7,727 nucleotides of DNA from CAYZTD01 sp964473335 (GTDB lineage: Archaea > Thermoplasmatota > E2 > DHVEG-1): contig CAYYOO010000061.1 in NCBI GenBank assembly GCA_964473335.1, positions 1 to 7,727 of the forward strand, in the 5' to 3' direction. Positions 1 to 5,307 of the stretch are shown here, one piece after another. How positions within the stretch are numbered: position 1 is the first letter of the stretch; the number at the start of each line of letters is the position of its first letter. The position numbers and the translations under genes are program-made. Below the pieces are notes generated by a model, which had not been told where the DNA came from, did no database searches, and saw only the letters and a program-made list of their open reading frames with translations.

Positions 1-44
1 GGAATATCATGAAATGATGTGTAGACTTTTCTTTCTTTACTCAT
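1..44 (-). CDS. Possible start of another gene, cut by the window edge
   Basis: On the minus strand an ATG at 44 opens a frame of 14 complete codons (MSKERKVYTSFHDI) without a stop before the window ends. A weak GAG lies upstream, and the AT-rich CATAAATAA near 68-79 could be a TATA box placed for a short leader. It is in the same direction as every other gene, 52 bases after the TraB-family stop. The product cannot be identified from so few residues, and the frame may close just outside the window. Confidence 0.35.
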   Translation of the reverse strand, partial: MSKERKVYTSFHDI

Positions 45-96
45 AATTTATCTCGTCTATCAAATAGGTTATTTATGAATTTTTTTGTAAATTATG

Positions 97-1251
97 TTAT
101 ATGCTAAGACCTAGATAAGTTAATGCGAGAAATGTCCCTATCATACTTCCTAAATTGGCTAGTGCTACAACCAAAAGTAGCTTTATCACTCTATTTTTCC
201 AGAATTCGCTAATGCTTTCTAGTTTTGATAATTGCTTAAAATCCTTAATTTTAGGAGTTCTTAGTTTTGCTTCAACCCATCCTGCAACCCACCCAGCAGC
301 TATAGCTGGATTAAGAGACGTTAGAGGTGCTGCGGCAAAAGCTGTAAGCCATGTAAGAGGATGTCCACGAGCAATAATTGTACCAATCATAGATAGTGTT
401 CCATTAATCAAAAACCACATTCCAAATACAAAAAGACCTTTTTCAAGTCCCCCCGTATAAATAATATAAATAAGTAAAGAAGCAAAAATAACAGGTATAG
501 CATATCCAACAATTTTTAAAATACTAAATCTTTTCTTTGGAACATATTCAAGTTCTTTTAAATCAAGATCTCTATTTGGATTATTTAGATGTTTTTGAAT
601 GCCTTCTAGATGTCCAGCACCAACAACTGCTACAATCTTTCCTTTCTTGCTTTCATCTAGTATTTTTCTTGCAATATATTCATCCCGCTCATGTATCAAG
701 ACATTTGTAACACTTGGAGCAATTTTACCAAATTCCTCCATCATGGAGCTTATCACATCTTGGTCCATTATCTCTTCTAAATCAAGCTCTTCAAGCTCTT
801 CTTCATCAAAACCGACAATTGCCTTAAGAAACTCCCATATAAGTCTGAATTTTTCTCTAATACCCATTTTTTTCCAGGCTCTTTTAAGAGTGATAGATAT
901 ATCTCTGTCTACAAGGGCTACATCGATATTGTTTTTTTCAGCTTCTTTTATGGCTGCTATCATCTCTGAACCTGGTTCGACACCATATTCTTTACCCAGT
1001 TTTCTTTGAATGGATGATAAGAAAGTTTGTGCGAGCATAAAATAGGCATTATTTCCCTTTAATAAGGTTGTAACTGGTTTTTCTTCCCAGGAATCTTTTT
1101 TTGTGATAGAATCATATCTTCTTTTACAAAGCTCGACTGCGACAATATCAGGTTTATATTCTTTTATTGCTTTTTTTACCTCTTTAACACTGTCTTCAGA
1201 AATATGCGCAGTACCTATTAGAATAATATTATCATTTACTACAACTTTCAA
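97..1251 (-). CDS. TraB/PrgY-family membrane protein
   Basis: The 384 residues form an N-terminal TraB/PrgY (related to GumN/Tiki) domain and a C-terminal membrane region. Family motifs are ILIGTAHISEDSVKEVKKAI at 10-29 with the GTAH element, then DIVAVELCKRRYDSI at 35-49. They continue with VDRDI at 114-118, LIHERDEYIARKIL at 185-198 and VAVVGAGHLEGI at 207-218. The paired histidines and glutamates of GTAH, ELC, ERD and GAGH match the residues proposed to bind metal in Tiki-like proteins. An acidic patch (DEEELEELDLEE) lies at 149-160. Likely membrane segments are about 245-266, 271-293, 300-328 and 356-382. Enterococcal TraB/PrgY is linked to pheromone shutdown, but the archaeal role is unknown; a membrane peptidase-like function is only inference. 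It follows rps2 by 62 bases. Confidence 0.88.
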   Translation of the reverse strand: MKVVVNDNIILIGTAHISEDSVKEVKKAIKEYKPDIVAVELCKRRYDSITKKDSWEEKPVTTLLKGNNAYFMLAQTFLSSIQRKLGKEYGVEPGSEMIAAIKEAEKNNIDVALVDRDISITLKRAWKKMGIREKFRLIWEFLKAIVGFDEEELEELDLEEIMDQDVISSMMEEFGKIAPSVTNVLIHERDEYIARKILDESKKGKIVAVVGAGHLEGIQKHLNNPNRDLDLKELEYVPKKRFSILKIVGYAIPVIFASLLIYIIYTGGLEKGLFVFGMWFLINGTLSMIGTIIARGHPLTWLTAFAAAPLTSLNPAIAAGWVAGWVEAKLRTPKIKDFKQLSKLESISEFWKNRVIKLLLVVALANLGSMIGTFLALTYLGLSI

Positions 1252-1258
1252 AATAATT

Positions 1259-1264
1259 CTCCTT
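1259..1264 (-). promoter_or_regulatory. Ribosome binding site for the TTG start of the TraB-family gene
   Basis: The minus strand reads AAGGAG with 7 bases before TTG at 1251. It supports a TTG start, since the conserved N-terminal strand (VVVNDNIILIGTAH) begins immediately after and no ATG precedes it in frame. Confidence 0.75.
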
Positions 1265-1280
1265 TTGTTGTATTTTTGAT

Positions 1281-1300
1281 TAGATAAATAAATAATAGAT
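1281..1300 (-). promoter_or_regulatory. Possible weak promoter for the TraB-family gene
   Basis: The minus strand reads ATCTATTATTTATTTATCTA, an AT-rich segment that could serve as a TATA box, with a start expected near 1265. It lies in the 62-base spacer after rps2. The start would leave little room before the AAGGAG site at 1259-1264, so this is a tentative call in a generally AT-rich spacer. Confidence 0.25.
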
Positions 1301-1301
1301 T

Positions 1302-1308
1302 AAAAAAA
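1302..1308 (-). terminator. Weak T-run after rps2
   Basis: The minus strand has AACAATTTTTTTAATC starting 5 bases after the uS2 stop. A seven-T run may end rpoK-rps2 transcripts in part, but it is short and without a hairpin. Readthrough into the TraB gene is possible. Confidence 0.3.
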
Positions 1309-1313
1309 TTGTT

Positions 1314-1982
1314 TTATATTTCAGCTTCGAAATCTTCAATAGTTGCTTTGAAATCCTCGTATTTTTTGATTTCTCCTCTTTCTTTGAGAATTTCTCTTGT
1401 TAAAAGCCAATATACTAGTGCAAGGGCACGTCTACCTTTGTTGTTAGTTGGAATAACTATATCTAAATAACGTGTCTCATTGTTTGTGTCACAAAGACCG
1501 ACTATTGGTATTCCAATGTTTTTTCCCTCATGAAGGGCTTGTTGATCTGCTAGTGGATCAGTTAAAATAACAAGTTCTGGTTCACGAAATCCTCTTGATG
1601 TTTGATTAGTTAGAGTTCCAGGTCTGAATCTTCCATCAATTATTTCGATCCCAGTAAGCTCTGAGAGCTTTCTGATGGGTTTTTGACCATATTGACGAAC
1701 ACTTACAGCTAGAACCTCTTTAGGGTCATATTTTGCGATAAATTTAGCTGCAGTTTTTATTCTACTATCTGTTTTTTTCACATCAATAATGTAAAGTCCA
1801 TCGTTTCTAACTTTGTAGATGAATTCTTTTATATCTGAGGTTTTCTGTCTTGTTCCGATATGTGCACCAGAAGTCATATATGTTTCTTCTGAGATTGTCA
1901 TCTCATCAGTTTTTTCCTCAGATGTTTCTTTGTTTTTTTCTATAGGTTCTTCTTCTGATTTTTTAGGGGTCTTTTCTACCAT
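1314..1982 (-). CDS. rps2: Small subunit ribosomal protein uS2 (S2)
   Basis: Peripheral protein of the 30S body. The 222 residues comprise a charged, glutamate- and lysine-rich extension (about 1-30) and a conserved archaeal uS2 domain. The landmarks are YMTSGAHIGTRQKTSDIKEFIY at 35-56, VRNDGLYIIDVKKTDSRI at 58-75 and FRPGTLTNQTSRGFREPELVILTDPLADQQAL at 119-150. These are followed by GIPIVGLCDTNNETRYLDIVIPTNNKGRRALALVYWLLTREIL at 157-199. The N-terminal extension is longer than in many archaeal relatives, though such tails vary widely. The ATG lies 12 bases after the rpoK stop with GAGAGGG upstream, so the two genes are probably cotranscribed. Confidence 0.97.
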   Translation of the reverse strand: MVEKTPKKSEEEPIEKNKETSEEKTDEMTISEETYMTSGAHIGTRQKTSDIKEFIYKVRNDGLYIIDVKKTDSRIKTAAKFIAKYDPKEVLAVSVRQYGQKPIRKLSELTGIEIIDGRFRPGTLTNQTSRGFREPELVILTDPLADQQALHEGKNIGIPIVGLCDTNNETRYLDIVIPTNNKGRRALALVYWLLTREILKERGEIKKYEDFKATIEDFEAEI

Positions 1983-1994
1983 TTATCTTCCCTC

Positions 1995-2174
1995 TCAGTT
2001 GTTTGCAAGTCTTTTAACTGTTATTGGAATTGCATCTTTTTTAAATTCAAGCATTGCTATATCAATTGGAGACACAACATCTTTTGGAACTTTAATTAAT
2101 GTAGGTGCACCCATGGATATTTGAAGGGCACGTGCTCCGACAATTCTTGCTTTTTCAAATCGTGTATATTTCAA
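1995..2174 (-). CDS. rpoK: DNA-directed RNA polymerase subunit K (Rpo6/RpoK)
   Basis: Archaeal counterpart of eukaryotic Rpb6 and bacterial omega, which helps assemble and stabilise RNA polymerase. The 59 codons begin with TTG and read MKYTRFEKARIVGARALQIS..., the core signature of the family. MGAPTLIKVP follows at 21-30, then the conserved IDIAMLEFKKDAIPITVKRL at 38-57. The length is typical of archaeal RpoK, about 55-65 residues when no N-terminal extension is present. The gene is short and non-ATG, so it is easily missed. It is followed after 12 bases by rps2, the neighbour expected in many archaea. The usual upstream partners (rpoN, uS9, uL13) are absent here. Confidence 0.93.
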   Translation of the reverse strand: MKYTRFEKARIVGARALQISMGAPTLIKVPKDVVSPIDIAMLEFKKDAIPITVKRLANN

Positions 2175-2180
2175 ATTAAT

Positions 2181-2185
2181 TCACC
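2181..2185 (-). promoter_or_regulatory. Ribosome binding site supporting the TTG start of rpoK
   Basis: The minus strand reads GGTGA, 6 bases before TTG at 2174. There is no in-frame ATG near the conserved KYTRFEKARI start, so this site and the conserved N-terminus decide for the TTG. Confidence 0.7.
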
Positions 2186-2222
2186 ATGTCTTATAAATAG
2201 TAAGACCAACCAATACTAAAAG

Positions 2223-2232
2223 CATTTAAAAA
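2223..2232 (-). promoter_or_regulatory. Candidate promoter for rpoK-rps2
   Basis: The minus strand has AAGCTTTTTAAATGC, a TATA-like box in the 93-base spacer between the small gene and rpoK. A start about 25 bases downstream, near 2203, would leave a leader of roughly 29 bases containing the GGTGA ribosome binding site. The match to the archaeal consensus is weaker than that of the promoter near 2530. Confidence 0.45.
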
Positions 2233-2242
2233 GCTTACCCTT

Positions 2243-2262
2243 AAAAAAACAAATAAAAAAGA
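2243..2262 (-). terminator. T-rich archaeal terminator after the 69-residue gene
   Basis: Just past the TAA of the small gene the minus strand reads TTTCTTTTTTATTTGTTTTTTTAAGG, with runs of six and seven T. Archaeal RNA polymerase can stop at such T-tracts without a hairpin, and I see no strong hairpin here. The tract lies before a candidate promoter for rpoK, which supports a transcription unit boundary. Confidence 0.5.
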
Positions 2263-2267
2263 AATTT

Positions 2268-2477
2268 TTAGAATTTTTTAGCTCCTTCGGTGAAATCGCG
2301 GGATCTATTTGAAAATTCATCAAGTGCTAGTTCCATATCAATAGTCATGTCTCTAAGAAGCTTATCTAGATATTCACTTTCAAATTCTTTTACCCCATCC
2401 ATATCTGAAAAAAGCTTTCCTAGATAGCCTTTATCATGTTTGTGTATTTCAATATTATATAGTGTTTCTTCTTCCAT
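2268..2477 (-). CDS. Small protein of unknown function (69 aa), possibly HicB-like fold
   Basis: I do not recognise this protein with certainty. It is acidic, with no signal peptide, membrane segment or cysteine. The pattern suggests two or three strands followed by an amphipathic helix: LYNIEIHKHDKGYLGKLFS at 6-24, MDGVKEFESE at 26-35, then YLDKLLRDMTIDMELALDEF at 36-55. This order, and the DKGYLG...SDMDGV spacing, resembles HicB/UPF0150-type small domains (edGy...pdlpGv...eeal). That is a visual comparison only, and no HicA-like partner is adjacent. The ATG has GAGGGG 7 bases upstream and lies behind a good TATA box; a T-rich stretch follows the stop. It sits where uL15 and secY would normally follow uL30. 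Coding is supported by the promoter, ribosome binding site and ordinary composition. Confidence 0.75.
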   Translation of the reverse strand: MEEETLYNIEIHKHDKGYLGKLFSDMDGVKEFESEYLDKLLRDMTIDMELALDEFSNRSRDFTEGAKKF

Positions 2478-2523
2478 TAATTTACCCCTCTTCTAAATCG
2501 GATAAGAAATATTAGAACACCGG

Positions 2524-2534
2524 TATATAAAAAA
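2524..2534 (-). promoter_or_regulatory. Archaeal TATA-box promoter for the 69-residue gene
   Basis: The minus strand reads CCCAAAAGTTTTTTATATACC, with the box TTTTTTATATA preceded by an A-rich stretch as in archaeal BRE/TATA promoters. Transcription would be expected to start some 22-27 bases downstream, around 2498-2503, leaving a leader of about 22-25 bases that holds the GAGGGG ribosome binding site (2485-2490). It lies in the 83-base spacer after uL30, so the small gene appears to have its own promoter rather than relying only on readthrough. Confidence 0.65.
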
Positions 2535-2560
2535 CTTTTGGGATATCTATTTAAATGTCT

Positions 2561-2846
2561 TTAAATCATTTTTTCAATAAGGCTGTTAATTTCTTTTCCC
2601 CTATATCCAAGAGATCCTTTTTTGTTAAAAGTCCTTTTAATACTTTTAAAACCGTTTTTTGGTGGATTTAATCTAAATAAAGGTTTTACCTCTGGAATTT
2701 CACGATATTTGATNNNNNNNNNNNNNNNNNNNNNNNNNNNNNNNNNNNNNNNNNNNNNNNNNNNNNNNNNNNNNNNNNNNNNNNNNNNNNNNNNNNNNNN
2801 NNNNNNNNNNNNNTTTTCCTCTAATACGTACAGCTGCAAATGTCAT
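2561..2846 (-). CDS. rpl30: Large subunit ribosomal protein uL30 (L30), interrupted by an assembly gap
   Basis: Both ends of the gene are present and the middle is replaced by N. The start at 2846 follows GAGG inside the uS5 end and reads MTFAAVRIRGK, the typical uL30 N-terminus. After the gap come 50 codons ending in TAA, with PLFRLNPPKNGFKSIKR and the conserved GSLGYRGKEINSLIEKM, the typical archaeal C-terminus. Known residues total 61, while archaeal uL30 is usually about 150-155, so roughly 90 residues are missing and 100 N is too few. Both flanks end on complete codons, so the true gap should be a multiple of three if the gene is intact. An ATG at 2839 (MQLYVLEE) appears joined to the C-terminal frame only because of the arbitrary gap length; it is not the start. 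Confidence 0.92.
2714..2813. other. Assembly gap of exactly 100 N
   Basis: One hundred consecutive N lie inside the uL30 gene. The round number suggests a default scaffolding gap rather than a measured one. From the expected length of uL30 the missing DNA is probably about 270-285 bases. Because both flanks are recognisable parts of the same gene in the same orientation, the join itself looks correct. Confidence 0.95.
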
Positions 2847-2851
2847 ATTTT

Positions 2852-3595
2852 CTATGCCTCTTTAACTTGTTTGTTTGTATCTTCTTTTTCATCGGGAAGT
2901 TTAATACTTCCAGAAACAACACCTACTTTTTTTATTTGGCTTGGAAGAACTCTCATCTCAGCATTTTTTATCAATGCATCAAAAACTGCTTTTGCATAGT
3001 TAACAGTTGTTCTAGTTTTTCCTTTTGTAAAAGCCCAGCAGTCTTCAATACCACTAAGAGTAAGGATTTTTTTTGCAACTTCTCCAGTAGCTAGGCCAAT
3101 ACCACGTGGTGCAGGTTTTAATTTGATTTCCACACTCCCGCTTTTTCCATCGATCTGATATGGTACGGTATGAGGTTTTCCACATCCGCATTCCCATGAT
3201 CCGCAACCTCTTCTGATCTCAATAATATTTAGTTTAGCATTATCTATTGCCTTTCTGATACTTGCTCCTACTTCTTTACCTTTAGCTTGTCCAAAACCAA
3301 CATATCCATTGTTGTTTCCAACAGCGACAGTTATAACAAATTTGACTCTTCTTCCAGAGTCGGTCATACGTTGAACCATGTTCACATCTATTACTTCATC
3401 ATCTAATCCCGGGAGAAGTAAATCCACAATCTCTGACTCTCTAATAGGTAGACCAGTATCTATTGCATCATGCATTGTTTTTATTTTACCAGATATTACC
3501 ATTTTTCCTAGTTTTGTTTTTGGTTCCCAGTTTACTTCATCTGGTTCTCTTCTTTTTCTTCTACCCTTTTTTCTGCCTTTTCTTCTGTCTGCCAT
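2852..3595 (-). CDS. rps5: Small subunit ribosomal protein uS5 (S5)
   Basis: Protein of the 30S subunit near the mRNA entry site, involved in decoding accuracy. The 247 residues contain the archaeal signature WEPKTKLGKMV at 23-33 and GLPIRESEIVDLLLPGLDDEVIDVNMVQRMTDSGRRVKF at 48-86. The double-stranded RNA-binding-like S5 domain covers about 65-130, with VGFGQAKGKEVGASIRKAIDNAK at 99-121. The archaeal CGSWECGCGKPH is at 131-142, where several cysteines (131, 136, 138) cluster. The C-terminal S5 domain has PAPRGIGLA at 161-169 and TRTTVNYAKA at 194-203. The first 18 residues are an arginine/lysine-rich extension (DRRKGRKKGRRKRREP). GGAGG lies upstream of the ATG, inside the uL18 gene. The gap to uL30 is 5 bases. 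Confidence 0.97.
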   Translation of the reverse strand: MADRRKGRKKGRRKRREPDEVNWEPKTKLGKMVISGKIKTMHDAIDTGLPIRESEIVDLLLPGLDDEVIDVNMVQRMTDSGRRVKFVITVAVGNNNGYVGFGQAKGKEVGASIRKAIDNAKLNIIEIRRGCGSWECGCGKPHTVPYQIDGKSGSVEIKLKPAPRGIGLATGEVAKKILTLSGIEDCWAFTKGKTRTTVNYAKAVFDALIKNAEMRVLPSQIKKVGVVSGSIKLPDEKEDTNKQVKEA

Positions 3596-4101
3596 TATTT
3601 CCCTCCAGAGATCTTATCTTTTATTTTGTCAATTTCAGATGCTAACTTATCATCAATATGCTTTCCATTTATTCTATCATCATTAGGTAATTTCTCTGAA
3701 TTATGTGGGCAATCAATCCCTGCATCAAGAGCACCTTTTAAAGATGCAAAAACCTTAGAACCAGATACCGGTCTTTGTCTACCGATATCAAGAACACATT
3801 CTTTTACTCCTTTGTCCTTTGCTCTGTTTGTTGCTAAAAAACCTGTTAGATAAGCTGAAGGTGTATTTGATATTGATTTTTTCCAGTTATATTTGCTTTT
3901 CAGTTCTTTTGATAAAGCCTGAGCTATTATTTTATCTCCAGTTTCATCATATTCTACAAATTGTACGATAATCTGTTTATTTGTATTTCTTACTACCATC
4001 CTTGCTTTATTTGATTTTAAAAGATTTAATCTTTTTCTATAATCTGTAAGACCTTCTCTTCTTCGTCTTGGTTTTAATCTGTATCTAGGACCGTGGCTCA
4101 T
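3595..4101 (-). CDS. rpl18: Large subunit ribosomal protein uL18 (L18)
   Basis: Binds 5S rRNA beside uL5 in the central protuberance. The 168 residues begin MSHGPRYRLKPRRRREGLTDY, the usual archaeal uL18 start (GPRY...RRRREGKTDY). The conserved RLNLLKSNKARMVVR is at 24-38, QFVEYDETGDKI at 47-58 and AYLTGFLATNRA at 83-94. The 5S-binding C-terminal part LDIGRQRPVSGSKVFASLKGALDAGIDCPH runs over 104-133. This matches archaeal rather than bacterial uL18, which is shorter. The start overlaps the eL19 stop (ATGA) behind an AAAGGAGG site. Its TAA stop shares one base with the uS5 ATG (TAATG). Confidence 0.97.
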   Translation of the reverse strand: MSHGPRYRLKPRRRREGLTDYRKRLNLLKSNKARMVVRNTNKQIIVQFVEYDETGDKIIAQALSKELKSKYNWKKSISNTPSAYLTGFLATNRAKDKGVKECVLDIGRQRPVSGSKVFASLKGALDAGIDCPHNSEKLPNDDRINGKHIDDKLASEIDKIKDKISGGK

Positions 4102-4559
4102 TTTTTATCCTCCTTTAGGACACCATCTGATTTTAGATGCGTTTCAATATGACGTTTGCTTCTAAATTCACCACCTTTAGCTTTCATATAGTATTTCCTA
4201 TAAGTTGATTTATCGATCTTTTTACTGTCTCTAAGATCTTTTAAATATCGTCTGATAGCTCTAATCGTATTCATCCATCTTTCTTTTTTTGGTAGACGTG
4301 CATATTTTGCGCCTTTACGTTTTCCGTGACCTGATCTTCTACCTTTTTCCTTTTGTTTGAATGAAAACTTTTTCCTGCCACTTGATATTCCTTTCTTTTG
4401 CTTTGCTTTTATAGCTTTTCCTTTAATCAAAAGCCGAATATCTTCTTTAGTGACAGCCTTTGCTATTTCATCTATACGGTCATGGTCCATCCATACTCTG
4501 TTTTTACCGCATTTAAGGAGTTCTGATGCCATTCTCTGTTGGTTCCTTAAATCTGCCAT
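4098..4559 (-). CDS. rpl19e: Large subunit ribosomal protein eL19 (L19e)
   Basis: An archaeal/eukaryotic 50S protein that helps form an intersubunit bridge. The 153 residues are the normal archaeal length (about 150). The N-terminus MADLRNQQRMASELLKCGKNRVW is characteristic, followed by the domain ending IRLLIKGKAIK at 41-51. A long basic region comes next, with GRRSGHGKRKGAKYARLPKK at 73-92. The C-terminal helix includes WMNTIRAIRRYLKDLRD at 95-111 and YRKYYMKAKGGEFRSKRHI at 120-138. The ATG lies 5 bases after the eL32 stop, with AGGTAA just upstream. The TGA stop overlaps the uL18 ATG by 4 bases, and codons AAG GAG GAT near the end make the uL18 ribosome binding site. Confidence 0.97.
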   Translation of the reverse strand: MADLRNQQRMASELLKCGKNRVWMDHDRIDEIAKAVTKEDIRLLIKGKAIKAKQKKGISSGRKKFSFKQKEKGRRSGHGKRKGAKYARLPKKERWMNTIRAIRRYLKDLRDSKKIDKSTYRKYYMKAKGGEFRSKRHIETHLKSDGVLKEDKK

Positions 4560-4564
4560 TTTAT

Positions 4565-5305
4565 TTACCTCTCATGTTGAATGTTAAGTATTCTAATATC
4601 AAGCTTTTCAGCTTCTTTTTCAATATCTATCCTTTTTTTAGTACCAACTGAACTGCCGATTCTTCCAGCTTGTGTTTTAGGATCAATTTTTTTAAGATCT
4701 TTTGTGTTATAAACCATTACCTCTTCAAAGCCTGATGAATGTAATCCGCGAGTAATTTTTGGTCCTCTAAAACCGATTCTTACTCTAGCTGGACGATATT
4801 TTCTATTCATTCTCATCTTGGAATGAATACCATCCGGCCTGCGCCAGTTTTGTTTAACTCTTTTATATCTATACCATTCTTCCCGTCTGAATTTTGGTGT
4901 TCTCTCTTTGATTTTTTTCCTTTTCTCTAGTTCTATTTTCAGTTCCTTTGATAGTTCTGGTTTCTTTTTTGGAATGATTTTTTTCTTTTTTTCTTTAGGT
5001 TTTTCTGGTTTTTTTACTTCTTCTTTTTTCTCAGTCTTTTCGTCCTTTTTTTCCTTTGGTTTAGTTTCTGATTTTCCTTCTTTAGTTTTTTTGGTTTTCT
5101 CTTGTTTTGTTTCTTTTACTTTATAATTTTTGATTATTTTATCTGCAATAGAGTCAGTTATACCGTTTATTTTGGTTAGTTCCTCTTTTTTTGCTTTTTT
5201 AATTTTTTCAATGCTGTCAAAACCATTATCATAGATTGCTTCAGCTTTAGCATTACCTATTCCTTTGATATCTGTGAGCTCTTTAATAATGTCCTTTTTT
5301 GCCAT
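4565..5305 (-). CDS. rpl32e: Large subunit ribosomal protein eL32 (L32e) with N-terminal helix-hairpin-helix domain
   Basis: The 246 residues fall into three parts. Residues 5-62 form a predicted HhH domain of two hairpins (ELTDIKGIGNAKAEAIYDNG and ELTKINGITDSIADKII). Residues 63-135 are a low-complexity K/E/P-rich linker. The eL32 core runs from about 138 to 246, with EEWYRYKRVKQNWRRPDGIHSK at 142-163, GFRGPK at 178-183, GLHSSGFEEVMVYN at 187-200 and AGRIGSSVGTKKR at 213-225. The minimal eL32 protein is about 130 residues, so roughly half of this one is extension. A similar HhH-plus-linker arrangement is known from haloarchaeal L32e, where the linker is acidic; here it is lysine-rich. The ATG is 2 bases after the uL6 stop and has GAGGTGA upstream. 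The function of the HhH part is unknown to me; extra rRNA contact is an inference. Confidence 0.95.
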   Translation of the reverse strand: MAKKDIIKELTDIKGIGNAKAEAIYDNGFDSIEKIKKAKKEELTKINGITDSIADKIIKNYKVKETKQEKTKKTKEGKSETKPKEKKDEKTEKKEEVKKPEKPKEKKKKIIPKKKPELSKELKIELEKRKKIKERTPKFRREEWYRYKRVKQNWRRPDGIHSKMRMNRKYRPARVRIGFRGPKITRGLHSSGFEEVMVYNTKDLKKIDPKTQAGRIGSSVGTKKRIDIEKEAEKLDIRILNIQHER

Positions 5306-5307
5306 TC

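Noticed and set aside
155..460. Plus-strand open frame of 101 codons opposite the TraB-family gene
   Set aside because: It lies wholly antisense to a gene with clear family motifs and shows no recognisable domain or ribosome binding site.
599..1009. Plus-strand open frame of 136 codons with a long serine run
   Set aside because: The serine run is the reverse of the glutamate-rich patch in the TraB-family protein; it is a shadow frame.
2191..2198. TTTATAAG on the minus strand as an rpoK promoter
   Set aside because: A start about 25 bases downstream would fall at or inside the TTG start codon, which does not fit the visible ribosome binding site; the upstream box near 2228 is better placed.
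2174..2560. HicA-like toxin partner for the possible HicB-like protein
   Set aside because: No second small frame with a HicA-like sequence is present; the next gene is clearly rpoK.
2814..2839. ATG at 2839 (MQLYVLEE) as the uL30 start
   Set aside because: It joins the C-terminal frame only through the arbitrary 100-N length; the ATG at 2846 gives the conserved MTFAAVRIRGK.
2840..3094. Plus-strand open frames opposite uS5 and uL30
   Set aside because: They are rich in phenylalanine, serine and cysteine, as expected for the reverse of lysine- and glutamate-rich genes, and they cover conserved ribosomal genes.
4908..5126. Plus-strand frame rich in phenylalanine and serine opposite the eL32 linker
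   Set aside because: It mirrors the lysine/glutamate-rich linker and has no other support as a gene.
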